The notes under the pieces were generated by a model. It saw only the letters and a program-made list of their open reading frames with translations, did no database searches and had not been told where the DNA came from. Both the position numbers and the translations under genes were made by a program. Below, in pieces: positions 15,563 through 22,932 of a DNA stretch of 64,000 nucleotides. The DNA is from Rubrivirga sp046845755 (lineage in GTDB: Bacteria; Bacteroidota; Rhodothermia; Rhodothermales; Rubricoccaceae). Location: assembly GCF_046845755.1 (NCBI RefSeq), contig NZ_CP177357.1, positions 62,001 through 126,000 on the forward strand. Direction: 5' to 3'. How positions within the stretch are numbered: the first letter of the stretch is position 1; every line of letters begins with the position of its first letter.

Positions 15563-16357
15563 CTACGGGGTGAGGAGGGCGGTGGCGAAGACGGCGGGCG
15601 CCTCGTTGTACAGGATGAAGATGCCCATGACGACCAGGAAGACGGCGAAGCCGCGCTTGAGCTGGGCCTGAGGCACGCGCTGGCTGAGCGCGTTGCCCAC
15701 GAACGAGCCCGCGATCCCGATCGCCGCGAAGATCCCGATGAGCCCCCAGTCGACGTGGAGGCCCGTCTCGGCGAGCACGTCGGTGTACTTCCAGAACCCG
15801 GCAGCGCTCTTGGCCGCGATGATGAGGAGGCTCGTCCCGACGGCCATCCGCATCGAGAGCCCGCCCAGGAGCACAAGCGCCGGGACGATGAGGAACCCCC
15901 CGCCGACGCCGACGAGCCCGGTGAGGACGCCGACGATCAGCCCCTCGACTGCGATGAGCCACAACGGCTGGCGCGCATGGGGCTCGCCGCCCCGCGCCTC
16001 GAGGTCCTTTTTGCCCCGGAGCATGAGCCCGGCCGCCAGGATCATCACTATGGCGAAGAGCGCGAGCTGGACCGCGCCGGGGATCCACTTGGCGAGGGCC
16101 GCCCCGCCATACGTCCCGACGATGCCCGGCACGCCGAAGTACAGGACCGAGTGCCAGTCGACGAGCTTCTGCCGCGCGTACGGGACGGCGCCGACCGCCG
16201 CGATGGCCCCGACGATCGCCAGGCTCTCGGCAATCGCCACCTTGTCGGGCTGGCCGGCGAGGTAGACGAGGACCGGGACGGTCAGGATGGAGCCGCCGGA
16301 GCCGAGGAGGCCGAGGACCAGGCCGATGGCGACGGCGCCGAGGAGTGCGTAGAGCAT
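15563..16357 (-). CDS. TauE/SafE sulfite/sulfonate exporter family permease
   Basis: An integral inner-membrane protein of 264 residues with about eight hydrophobic segments and the two TauE/SafE signature repeats: LGLLGSGGSILTVPVLVYL near the N-terminus and TGLVGVGGGFLIVPALVLL in the middle. ATG at 16357 begins within the first membrane segment (MLYALLGAVAIGLVLGLL). With the persulfide dioxygenase upstream it probably exports the sulfite produced. That substrate is inferred from context. Confidence 0.9.
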   Translation of the reverse strand: MLYALLGAVAIGLVLGLLGSGGSILTVPVLVYLAGQPDKVAIAESLAIVGAIAAVGAVPYARQKLVDWHSVLYFGVPGIVGTYGGAALAKWIPGAVQLALFAIVMILAAGLMLRGKKDLEARGGEPHARQPLWLIAVEGLIVGVLTGLVGVGGGFLIVPALVLLGGLSMRMAVGTSLLIIAAKSAAGFWKYTDVLAETGLHVDWGLIGIFAAIGIAGSFVGNALSQRVPQAQLKRGFAVFLVVMGIFILYNEAPAVFATALLTP

Positions 16358-16416
16358 GGGGGGGACGTAGGGGAGCGGCGAGGGCGGGCGGTGGGAAGGC
16401 GCCCCGGGCCGCGGAG

Positions 16417-16650
16417 TCAGGAGGTCGCGCGGCGGGCGTCGGGCCCGTCGAGCGGGTAGCCGAGGGCGGGGCCGAGCACGCACACGTCGAACGCGCCCGC
16501 GCCGAGCGGGACGGCGGCGAGGACGGCAGCGGCGACGCCCCCAGCGGTGTCGCGGCGGCCCAGGCCCCAGGCCAGGAGCCCGAGACCGGCGCCCACGCGC
16601 GCGGCGCGGCCGGCGGGCGAGACCATAAAGCGGACGAAGGCGTCGGTCAT
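16417..16650 (-). CDS. DUF2892 (YgaP-like) small membrane protein
   Basis: A 77-residue protein with two predicted membrane helices separated by a short loop and the DUF2892-type VRFMVSPAGRAARVGAGLGLL and CVLGPALGYPLDG ending. In other bacteria this domain is fused to rhodanese (YgaP) or sits beside it. The role is unknown but tied to persulfide metabolism by neighbourhood. It lies 12 nt after the stop of the upstream persulfide dioxygenase gene. Confidence 0.75.
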   Translation of the reverse strand: MTDAFVRFMVSPAGRAARVGAGLGLLAWGLGRRDTAGGVAAAVLAAVPLGAGAFDVCVLGPALGYPLDGPDARRATS

Positions 16651-16662
16651 CGGAGGGGAGGG

Positions 16663-18108
16663 CTAGGCGGCGGCGGCGGCGGGCACGCCGGTCTCGACGT
16701 CGTCGGCGATCTCGCGGTAGTGCGGGAAGCCGTCGTTGACGTAGACCACGTCGTGGCCCTGGCGCGCCAGGAAGGCGCTGGCGACGGCCGCGCGGACGCC
16801 GCTCTGGCAGTGGACGTACAGCGGGGCCCCGTCGGGCACCTCGTCGAGCCGGTCGGCCAGGCGCGTGTGGGCGACGTTGGTGGCGTCGGGGACGTGGCCC
16901 GCGGCGTGCTCCGCCAGCCGGCGCACGTCGAGCACGGCGGCCCCGGGCTCGCGGTCGCGGACGGCCTCGAACCCGACCTCGGGGATCGTCGCCGTCTCTC
17001 CGCCGCCCTGGACGTGGGCCGCCAGCGTCTCGAACGTGGCGTACGCCACGACGCGGTCGAGCCCGATCCGGACCAGGTCGCGGACGGCCGCCTCGACGTC
17101 CGCCGCGGCGATCAGGAGCACGATCTCGGCCTCCGGGTCGGTCACGAACGAGCCGACGACGGTGTTGAACGAGGTGTCGAACGGGCTGTAGAGCGCGCCC
17201 GGCAGGTGCGCCGCCATGAACGCCGAGCGGTCGGCCCGGGTGTCGACCACGACCGCGTCGCCGAGGTCGCTGAGGTCGGCCGGCGCGAGCGCGCGGGGCG
17301 TGGGGAGGGCCGCCAGCGGCGGCACGCCGTCGCGGTTGAGCCGTTTCATCCGGCCGAAGTAGAGCGGCGGCTCGGGCTGGGCGTCCAGAATGTTGGCGAC
17401 GAAGTCGTCCTCGCCCCGGTGCGCCGCGTCAATGGCCCCGTTGTAGCGCTTCTCGTACCCGACGGTCGACTGGGGGATGGCGCCGAGCGCCTTGCCACAC
17501 GCCGAGCCCGCCCCATGCCCGGGCCAGACCTGGAGCTCGTCGTCGAGCTCGAGGAAGCGCTGGACCGAGTCGAAGAGGGCGCGCGCCGCGGGCTCCTGCG
17601 CGCCGCCCTGTCCGGCCGCGCTCTCCAAGAGGTCGGGCCGCCCCAGATCGCCGACGAACACGAAGTCGCCGGAGACCAGGCCCATCGGCGTGTCGGCCCC
17701 GCCGCCGTGGTCGACGACGAGGTAGCTCAGGTGCTCGGGCGTGTGGCCCGGCGTGTGGACCGACCGGAGCTCGATGTTGCCGACCGCGAACGTGTCGCCG
17801 TCGCGCAAGAACGTGACATCATCCCGGTCCTTGGCCCAGAACGAGCCCCAGCCGTCGGCCTCGCCCTCGGCGGACAGGAATAGCTGGGCCCCGGTCGCCT
17901 CCGCGAGGTCGCGGGCGCCCGACAGGAAGTCGGCGTGGATGTGGGTCTCGGCGACGTGCGTGATGGTCAGGCCCTCGCTCGCGGCAATCGCGAGGTAGCG
18001 GTCGACGTCGCGCTCGGGGTCGACGACGAGCGCCTGCTTGGTGCGCTGGCAGCCGATGAGGTAGGCGTACTGGGCAAGCGTGCGGTCGGTGATCTGGCGG
18101 AAAAGCAT
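16663..18108 (-). CDS. Persulfide dioxygenase-like MBL hydrolase fused to two rhodanese domains
   Basis: A 481-residue cytoplasmic protein. The N-terminal metallo-beta-lactamase fold (1-240) has the persulfide dioxygenase/ETHE1 metal ligands in AETHIHADFLSG (His56, His58, Asp60), VHTPGHTPEHLSY and GDFVFVGDLGRPDL, plus WPGHGAGSACGK. ETHE1-type enzymes oxidise glutathione or low-molecular-weight persulfides to sulfite. Two rhodanese domains follow. The first (ALAPADLSDLGDAVVVDTRA) has no Cys at the active loop (LLIAAADVEAA); the second is intact (YVHCQSGVRAA, Cys about 434). It is the central enzyme of the sulfur operon. Confidence 0.9.
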   Translation of the reverse strand: MLFRQITDRTLAQYAYLIGCQRTKQALVVDPERDVDRYLAIAASEGLTITHVAETHIHADFLSGARDLAEATGAQLFLSAEGEADGWGSFWAKDRDDVTFLRDGDTFAVGNIELRSVHTPGHTPEHLSYLVVDHGGGADTPMGLVSGDFVFVGDLGRPDLLESAAGQGGAQEPAARALFDSVQRFLELDDELQVWPGHGAGSACGKALGAIPQSTVGYEKRYNGAIDAAHRGEDDFVANILDAQPEPPLYFGRMKRLNRDGVPPLAALPTPRALAPADLSDLGDAVVVDTRADRSAFMAAHLPGALYSPFDTSFNTVVGSFVTDPEAEIVLLIAAADVEAAVRDLVRIGLDRVVAYATFETLAAHVQGGGETATIPEVGFEAVRDREPGAAVLDVRRLAEHAAGHVPDATNVAHTRLADRLDEVPDGAPLYVHCQSGVRAAVASAFLARQGHDVVYVNDGFPHYREIADDVETGVPAAAAA

Positions 18109-18176
18109 GGCGGTCGGGGCAGAGACAGGAAGGGTACGTGGCGGAGCGGGTGGGAACGCGTCCCACGCTCCACGGC

Positions 18177-18731
18177 CTAGTGCGGGAGGTGGTCGCGGAG
18201 GGCGGCGTAGGCCCAGGTCCCGGCGAGCGCGGCGACGAGCGCCGCGAGCATCACCGAGATGCCGCCCCCGATGAGGGCGACGAGCGGCCCGGGGCAGGCC
18301 CCCAAGAGCGCCCAGCCGAGCCCGAAGACGGTCCCGCCCATCCAGTAGCGGGCGCCGGGCACGCGCGAGCCGCCCCACGCCTTGGGGCTCAGCTCGATCG
18401 GCTCGCCGTGGACGGTCGTCAGGCCCAGCCGCTTGATGACGACGAGCGACAGCGCCGCCGTGACGACGGCCGACCCGATGATGCCGTACATGTGGAACGA
18501 CTCGAACCGGAACATCTCGTAGATCCGGAACCACGAGATCACCTGGCTCTGGGTGAACACCAGGCCGACGACCGCGCCGAGCAGGCCGTAGACGGCGAGC
18601 GCGAGGGGCTGATTCCCTTCCAGGAGGGCGCGCTCGCGATAGGCCGGCGCGACCTGCTCGGTGTCGAGGCACTCCGTCGGGAGCGCGCCGGCGTCGTCGG
18701 GCTGGCGCAAGAGGGGGGTGGGGGAACGCAT
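18177..18731 (-). CDS. YeeE/YedE-type thiosulfate transporter, C-terminal half (DUF6691-like)
   Basis: A 184-residue membrane protein with four predicted helices after a polar N-terminal 45 residues. It contains the half-YeeE motif GGTVFGLGWALLGACPGPLVALIGGG with the conserved Cys used in thiosulfate conduction in YeeE. It pairs with the preceding gene, only 3 nt upstream in the operon, to make a complete two-subunit transporter. Confidence 0.88.
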   Translation of the reverse strand: MRSPTPLLRQPDDAGALPTECLDTEQVAPAYRERALLEGNQPLALAVYGLLGAVVGLVFTQSQVISWFRIYEMFRFESFHMYGIIGSAVVTAALSLVVIKRLGLTTVHGEPIELSPKAWGGSRVPGARYWMGGTVFGLGWALLGACPGPLVALIGGGISVMLAALVAALAGTWAYAALRDHLPH

Positions 18732-18734
18732 GGG

Positions 18735-19298
18735 CTAACCGAGGAGAAGGGGGAGGAGCAGGTGGGTGACCGCCAGGCCGCCCACGAAAAAGCCGGCGAC
18801 GGCGACGAGCGACGGGATCTGGAGGTCGGCGAGCCCGGAGATGGCGTGGCCCGAGGTGCAGCCGCCGGCCCACCGGGCGCCGAAGCCGACCAGGAACCCG
18901 CCGCCGAGCACCATCACCGCGCCGACGGGCGTGGCCAGGGCGGACCAAGAGATGAGCTGGGTCGGGACGAACCCGGCCAGGTTGGTGATGCCGAGGCTCG
19001 CGAGCGAGGCGACGGTGTCGGGCGACAGGGCGAGCGGGGCGCCGGGCGTGGCGAACACGCGCAGGCCCAGGAAGCCGCCGGCGGCGATCCCGGCGACGAA
19101 GACGAGATTCCACAGGCCGGCCGAGCGCCAGTCGTAGCGCAGAAAGGCGGGCTTGCCGGGGAGCGGGAGCGCAGCGCAGGCGTGGCGGAGGTTCGCCGAA
19201 ACGCCGAACACCTTGCCGCCGAACACCAGGAGGGCCGGCACGACCAGCCCGATGAGCGGACCGGCGACGTACCAGGGGAGGGGGGAGACGGGGTCCAT
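18735..19298 (-). CDS. YeeE/YedE-type thiosulfate transporter, N-terminal half
   Basis: A 187-residue integral membrane protein with the signature GFGARWAGGCTSGHAISGLADLQ; the Cys of GGCTSGH is the one implicated in sulfur-compound passage in YeeE. ATG at 19298 (MDPVSPLPWYVAGPLIGL) is chosen; the longer frame would start inside the operator repeats. It is the first gene of the leftward sulfur operon and is divergent from the ArsR regulator. Confidence 0.88.
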   Translation of the reverse strand: MDPVSPLPWYVAGPLIGLVVPALLVFGGKVFGVSANLRHACAALPLPGKPAFLRYDWRSAGLWNLVFVAGIAAGGFLGLRVFATPGAPLALSPDTVASLASLGITNLAGFVPTQLISWSALATPVGAVMVLGGGFLVGFGARWAGGCTSGHAISGLADLQIPSLVAVAGFFVGGLAVTHLLLPLLLG

Positions 19299-19304
19299 GC
19301 GGGA

Positions 19305-19343
19305 TGTACAACTGGTTGGTTGAGTGTACAACTGTCCAGTTGT
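19305..19343. promoter_or_regulatory. Operator of the sulfur operon (ArsR-type)
   Basis: Two direct copies of TGTACAACTG start at 19305 and 19325, exactly 20 bp (about two helical turns) apart. The second is half of the inverted repeat ACAACTG-TC-CAGTTGT (19328-19343). The site is notably AT-richer than its surroundings and lies between the divergent arsR and yeeE genes. Confidence 0.7.
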
Positions 19344-19382
19344 CCCAATGGTTCGCGAAGGAACGACAAAGGTGAGCGGACC

Positions 19383-19389
19383 TAGCTTG
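19383..19389 (+). promoter_or_regulatory. -7-like TAGCTTG before arsR, probably leaderless
   Basis: TAGCTTG is followed by CGCC and then the ATG. A Bacteroidota -7 element at this place would start transcription at or within a few bases of the start codon. Confidence 0.55.
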
Positions 19390-19393
19390 CGCC

Positions 19394-19696
19394 ATGCCCG
19401 ACGCCCCGCTCGTCCCGCCCGACCTTGTCGACGCCGCCGCCGCCCGGTTCCGCCTGCTCGGCGACCCCACGCGGCTGCGCGTCCTGCGCGCCCTGTACGA
19501 CGTCGAGGAGCGGACCGTGCAGGAGCTGGCCGACGACACGGGCCAGAGCCACGCCAACACGTCGAAGCACCTCCGCCTGCTGGCGGAGGCCGGCGTCGTC
19601 GACGGCCGCCGCGACGGGCTCCACGTGCGCTACCGGATCACCGACCCCACGCTCCGCGCGCTCTGCGACCTCGTCTGCTCCGCCATCGACGACTAG
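19394..19696 (+). CDS. ArsR-family repressor, probably sulfur- or thiol-responsive
   Basis: A 100-residue winged-helix protein with the ArsR core FRLLGDPTRLRVLRAL, QELADDTGQSHANTSKHLRLLAEAGVV (recognition helix) and RRDGLHVRYRI. It has just two cysteines, Cys91 and Cys95, in the C-terminal helix (LCDLVCSAIDD), rather than the alpha3 metal site. A CxxxC pair there could form a disulfide, a polysulfide bridge or a metal site. Divergent orientation from the sulfur operon with tandem operators between them suggests it represses that operon and is relieved by persulfide. Confidence 0.88.
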   Translation: MPDAPLVPPDLVDAAAARFRLLGDPTRLRVLRALYDVEERTVQELADDTGQSHANTSKHLRLLAEAGVVDGRRDGLHVRYRITDPTLRALCDLVCSAIDD

Positions 19697-19697
19697 A

Positions 19698-19719
19698 CCC
19701 ACCTTGGGTCCAAGGTGGG
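19698..19719. terminator. Hairpin after arsR
   Basis: A perfect 10-bp inverted repeat CCCACCTTGG-GT-CCAAGGTGGG begins two bases after the arsR stop. There is no T-run, but the stem is strong. Confidence 0.6.
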
Positions 19720-19754
19720 GCGACCACGTGTGGTGAACTCTCCCGCTCTGCCCT

Positions 19755-19863
19755 GTCATCCTGAGCGCTAGCGAAGGATCTCAACGCGAGCCTGCATGCC
19801 CAGACTTCCGGTCCCGATGGCCCGCGGGGGTGGCGTCGAGATCCTTCGCAAGCTCAGGATGAC
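19755..19863. repeat. Long inverted repeat of the TGTCATCCTGAGC type
   Basis: The left arm (19755-19782) begins GTCATCCTGAGCG and ends GAAGGATCTC. The right arm (19838-19863) is its near-complement, GAGATCCTTCG to CTCAGGATGAC. This CATCCTGAGCG...GAAGGATC sequence is a familiar interspersed repeat of many bacterial genomes, often in intergenic space. No gene was found between 19697 and 20002; the rest of the gap is terminator and this element. Confidence 0.65.
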
Positions 19864-20002
19864 GATGGGGGGAGGCCCAGCCAGTGCGGAGTTGGCGCAA
19901 CACGGCTGGCAAGCCCCCGTTCCGCTCGTCGCAAGTTGGAGGATTACGCTGAGAGCCCTCGTGGGGCTCGGGATGGCTTGATCTGGGCTGGTCAGCGGTT
20001 CC

Positions 20003-20206
20003 TCAGGACGGCTTGCGGACCGTCGACAGGCCGAAGGGGAGGTAGAGGGGGCACGTGCCGACGGCCGCGGTCGCCAGCAGGATCACGCCGACGATGCCGG
20101 CGACCCAGGCGGCGGTGCCGCCCAGGAAGAAGACGGCGGCGATCAGGAGCACGGCCCCGACCACGAGGCGCAGGGTGCGGTCGACGGAGCCCATGTTGAG
20201 CGTCAT
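20003..20206 (-). CDS. DUF2892 small membrane protein
   Basis: A 67-residue protein matching the DUF2892 pattern: MTLNMGSVDRTLRLVVGAVLL, a second helix (WVAGIVGVILLATAAVG), then TCPLYLPFGLST. The central CP and final short tail are typical of the family. The ATG at 20206 lies 23 nt after a CAGCTTG heptamer. It is divergent from ccoN and shares its dyad-containing upstream region. Its role is unknown. Confidence 0.82.
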   Translation of the reverse strand: MTLNMGSVDRTLRLVVGAVLLIAAVFFLGGTAAWVAGIVGVILLATAAVGTCPLYLPFGLSTVRKPS

Positions 20207-20229
20207 GACGGTGGGGAGAGGGTGTCCCG

Positions 20230-20404
20230 CAAGCTGGCGCCGCCGTCGGCCGATGGGCAGCGGGGCGGCGCGCTCGCGCGTGCGGCGCCGCGCCGGACGG
20301 CGAGCGGCGCCTGTAGGGGGCGCCCCCGCACGCCGGGCGGGGCGCGGACGGCGGGGGACGGAGCGTGCCGCCGCCGCCGGGCGCACGCGCGCGCCGGGAG
20401 CTTG
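20230..20404. promoter_or_regulatory. Divergent promoter region of ccoN and the DUF2892 gene with shared dyad
   Basis: The dyad TGTAGGGGGCGCCCCCGCA is at 20312-20330. Rightward, the heptamer GAGCTTG (20398-20404) starts 68 nt after it. Leftward, CAGCTTG (20236-20230) starts 76 nt from it. Both spacings equal those at the UspA/nitroreductase divergent region. Confidence 0.65.
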
Positions 20405-20429
20405 GCCGACGTCACCCCACCCGCCCCCG

Positions 20430-21977
20430 ATGTCCGAGCTCCCGTCCGCGGGCCCCCCGTCCGCCGTGCTCGCGGCCCCCGCCGCCGAGGCCCCGTCCGA
20501 CGCCGCCGCCCGCTTCGAGGTCTTCCGCTACGACGACCAGATCGTGCGGTGGTTCGTGATCGCGACGTCCCTGTGGGGCTTCGTGGGGATGCTGGTCGGC
20601 GCCCTGCTGGCGCTGCAACTCCCGTTCCCCGAGGCGAACCTGGGCGAGTACCTGAGCTTCGGGCGGCTCCGGCCGCTCCACACGAACGCGGTCATCTTCG
20701 CCTTCGCGGGGAACGCCATCTTCGCCGCCATCTACTACAGCACGCAGCGGCTGTGCAAGGCGCGGATGTTCTCGGACGCCATGAGCCGGGTCCACTTCTG
20801 GGGCTGGCAGGCCATCATCGTGGCCGCCGCCATCACGCTCCCGCTCGGGATCACGACCTCGAAGGAGTACGCCGAGCTGGAGTGGCCCATCGACATCGCG
20901 ATCACCGTCGTCTGGGTCGTGTTCGCGGTCAACTTTTTCGGGACGCTGTGGCGCCGCCGCGAGCCCCACATGTACGTCGCGCTGTGGTTCTACATCGCCA
21001 CGATCGTGACGGTCGCCGTGCTCCACATCGGCAACTCGCTGGCCCTCCCGGTCGGGCTGTTCAAGAGCTACCCGATCTACATGGGCGTGCAGGACGCGCT
21101 CGTGCAGTGGTGGTACGGCCACAACGCCGTCGCCTTTTTCCTGACGACGCCGTTCCTGGGGCTGATGTACTACTTCCTGCCCAAGGCGGCGGAGCGGCCC
21201 ATCTTCTCGTACCGGCTGAGCATCGTCCACTTCTGGAGCCTGGTGTTCATCTACATCTGGGCGGGCCCGCACCACCTCCAGTACACCGCCGTCCCCGAGT
21301 GGGCCGCGACGTTGGGGATGGTCTTCAGCATCATGCTGTGGATGCCGTCGTGGGGCGGCATGATCAACGGCCTGTTCACCCTGCGCGGCGCGTGGCACAA
21401 GCTCCGCGAGAGCGTCGTCCTCAAGATGTTCGTCGTGGGGATCACGTTTTACGGGATGGCCACCTTCGAGGGCCCCGCGCTGTCCGTCAAGACCGTCAAC
21501 GCGCTCTCGCACTACACGGACTGGAACATCGCCCACGTCCACTCGGGCGCGCTCGGCTGGAACGGGTTCATGACGTTCGGGATGATCTACTGGCTGATCC
21601 CCCGGCTGTGGCGCCGTCCGCTGTGGAGCCCGAAGCTGGCGACGTGGCACTTCTGGATCGGCACGATCGGCATCCTGCTCTACGTGCTGGCGATGTACGC
21701 GTCGGGCGTCACGCAGGGCCTGATGTGGCGGGCGTTCGACGAGGCCGGCCGCCTGCTCTACCCCGACTTCGTCGAGACCGTCGTCCAGGTCCGCCCGATG
21801 TACTGGGTCCGCCTGATCGGCGGGACGATGTACCTCGTCGGTGTGGTGTTCATGATGGTCAACCTGGTCCAGACGATCCGCCGCGCGCCCAAGGACCTGC
21901 CCGACCCCGCCGTCGCCGTCCCGCGCCGCGCCGTGGCGGGCGACGGCGGCCTGGCCTCCGCCCCCTCCCTCGCCTAG
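20430..21977 (+). CDS. ccoN: cbb3-type cytochrome c oxidase subunit I
   Basis: The catalytic heme-copper subunit of the high-affinity terminal oxidase (515 residues, about 12 helices). It shows the heme b ligand in LRPLHTNAVIFAF, the CuB ligands in WWYGHNAVAFFLTTPFLGLMYY and IYIWAGPHHLQYTAVPEW, and the second heme region HYTDWNIAHVHSGALGWNGF (the heme ligand histidines of CcoN). The 30-residue N-terminal extension is Pro/Ala-rich. It heads the operon ccoNOQP. The ATG at 20430 lies 25 nt after a GAGCTTG heptamer. Confidence 0.96.
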   Translation: MSELPSAGPPSAVLAAPAAEAPSDAAARFEVFRYDDQIVRWFVIATSLWGFVGMLVGALLALQLPFPEANLGEYLSFGRLRPLHTNAVIFAFAGNAIFAAIYYSTQRLCKARMFSDAMSRVHFWGWQAIIVAAAITLPLGITTSKEYAELEWPIDIAITVVWVVFAVNFFGTLWRRREPHMYVALWFYIATIVTVAVLHIGNSLALPVGLFKSYPIYMGVQDALVQWWYGHNAVAFFLTTPFLGLMYYFLPKAAERPIFSYRLSIVHFWSLVFIYIWAGPHHLQYTAVPEWAATLGMVFSIMLWMPSWGGMINGLFTLRGAWHKLRESVVLKMFVVGITFYGMATFEGPALSVKTVNALSHYTDWNIAHVHSGALGWNGFMTFGMIYWLIPRLWRRPLWSPKLATWHFWIGTIGILLYVLAMYASGVTQGLMWRAFDEAGRLLYPDFVETVVQVRPMYWVRLIGGTMYLVGVVFMMVNLVQTIRRAPKDLPDPAVAVPRRAVAGDGGLASAPSLA

Positions 21978-22013
21978 CGTCCTGGGCCGCCCGTCTCCCA
22001 CGCCCCCCTCCCG

Positions 22014-22736
22014 ATGAGCCGCTTTCTCCGCGCGAATGGCCTCCACCGCCGCCTCGAGGGCTGGCCCCTCGTGTTCACCGTCCTGACGACGCTGGCGATC
22101 CTGGTCGGCACCGTCGTCGAGTTCGCCCCCGTGTTCCTGGTCGGCGGCGCCGTCGAGCCGCTGGCGACGCTCGAGCCGTACACGCCGCTCGAGCTGGCGG
22201 GGCGCGACCTCTACATCGCCGAGGGCTGCAACAACTGCCACAGCCAGCAGGTGCGGCCGTTCCAGCACGAGGCGCTCCGCTACGGCCCGGCCTCGACGGC
22301 CGCCGAGGGCGCCTACGAGACGCCCCACCTGTGGGGCTCCAAGCGGACCGGGCCGGACGTGGCCCGCCTGGGCGGCAAGTACCCGCACCTGTGGCACGTC
22401 CGCCACATGGAGGACCCGCGCTCGACGAGCCCGCAGTCGATCATGCCGCCGTACCCGCACCTGCTGGCGACGCCGCTCGACCTGGGCGGGCTGCCCGGCA
22501 AGATGCGCGGGCTCCGCACGCTCGGCGTCCCCTACACCGACGCCGACATCGCGGGCGCCGCCGCGAGCGCCCAGGCCCAGGCCGCCGCGATCGCGGCCGA
22601 GGTCGCCAGCCAGGGCGGGCCGGAGCGGCTCGCCGACAAGGAGATCACGGCGATGGTGGCCTACCTCCAGCGCCTCGGTGTTGACCGCGCCCGCGCCGAC
22701 AGTCTCGACGCGCCCTCTCTCGCCCTCGCCCCCTAG
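22014..22736 (+). CDS. ccoO: cbb3-type cytochrome c oxidase subunit II
   Basis: A membrane-anchored mono-heme cytochrome c subunit (240 residues). It has one N-terminal transmembrane helix (WPLVFTVLTTLAILVGTVVEF), then the periplasmic domain with the heme motif GCNNCHSQQVRPF (Cys72, Cys75, His76) and the typical GPDVARLGGKYPHLWHVRHMEDPRS. The axial Met is probably in SIMPPYPHL. It passes electrons to CcoN. Confidence 0.96.
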   Translation: MSRFLRANGLHRRLEGWPLVFTVLTTLAILVGTVVEFAPVFLVGGAVEPLATLEPYTPLELAGRDLYIAEGCNNCHSQQVRPFQHEALRYGPASTAAEGAYETPHLWGSKRTGPDVARLGGKYPHLWHVRHMEDPRSTSPQSIMPPYPHLLATPLDLGGLPGKMRGLRTLGVPYTDADIAGAAASAQAQAAAIAAEVASQGGPERLADKEITAMVAYLQRLGVDRARADSLDAPSLALAP

Positions 22737-22740
22737 CCCC

Positions 22741-22932
22741 ATGTGGAAAGAGACCGTCCGCGCCCTGCAGACCGGCGCGCTCGCCGAGGTGGCCGTCGTC
22801 GCCTTCGTGGTCGCCTTCCTGCTCGTCGTCGCCTACGCCCTCACCCTGCCGCGCCGCCAGCGCGAAGCGCTCAAGCGCCAGCCGCTCGACGACGCCCTGC
22901 CCTTCCTGGACCCCGAGGACACCGATGCCTGA
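22741..22932 (+). CDS. ccoQ: cbb3 oxidase small subunit CcoQ/FixQ
   Basis: A 63-residue single-span protein (LAEVAVVAFVVAFLLVVAYALTL) with a basic then acidic cytoplasmic tail, as in CcoQ, which stabilises the oxidase complex. The ATG at 22741 follows the ccoO stop by 4 nt. The 3' end overlaps ccoP by 8 nt. Confidence 0.88.
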   Translation: MWKETVRALQTGALAEVAVVAFVVAFLLVVAYALTLPRRQREALKRQPLDDALPFLDPEDTDA

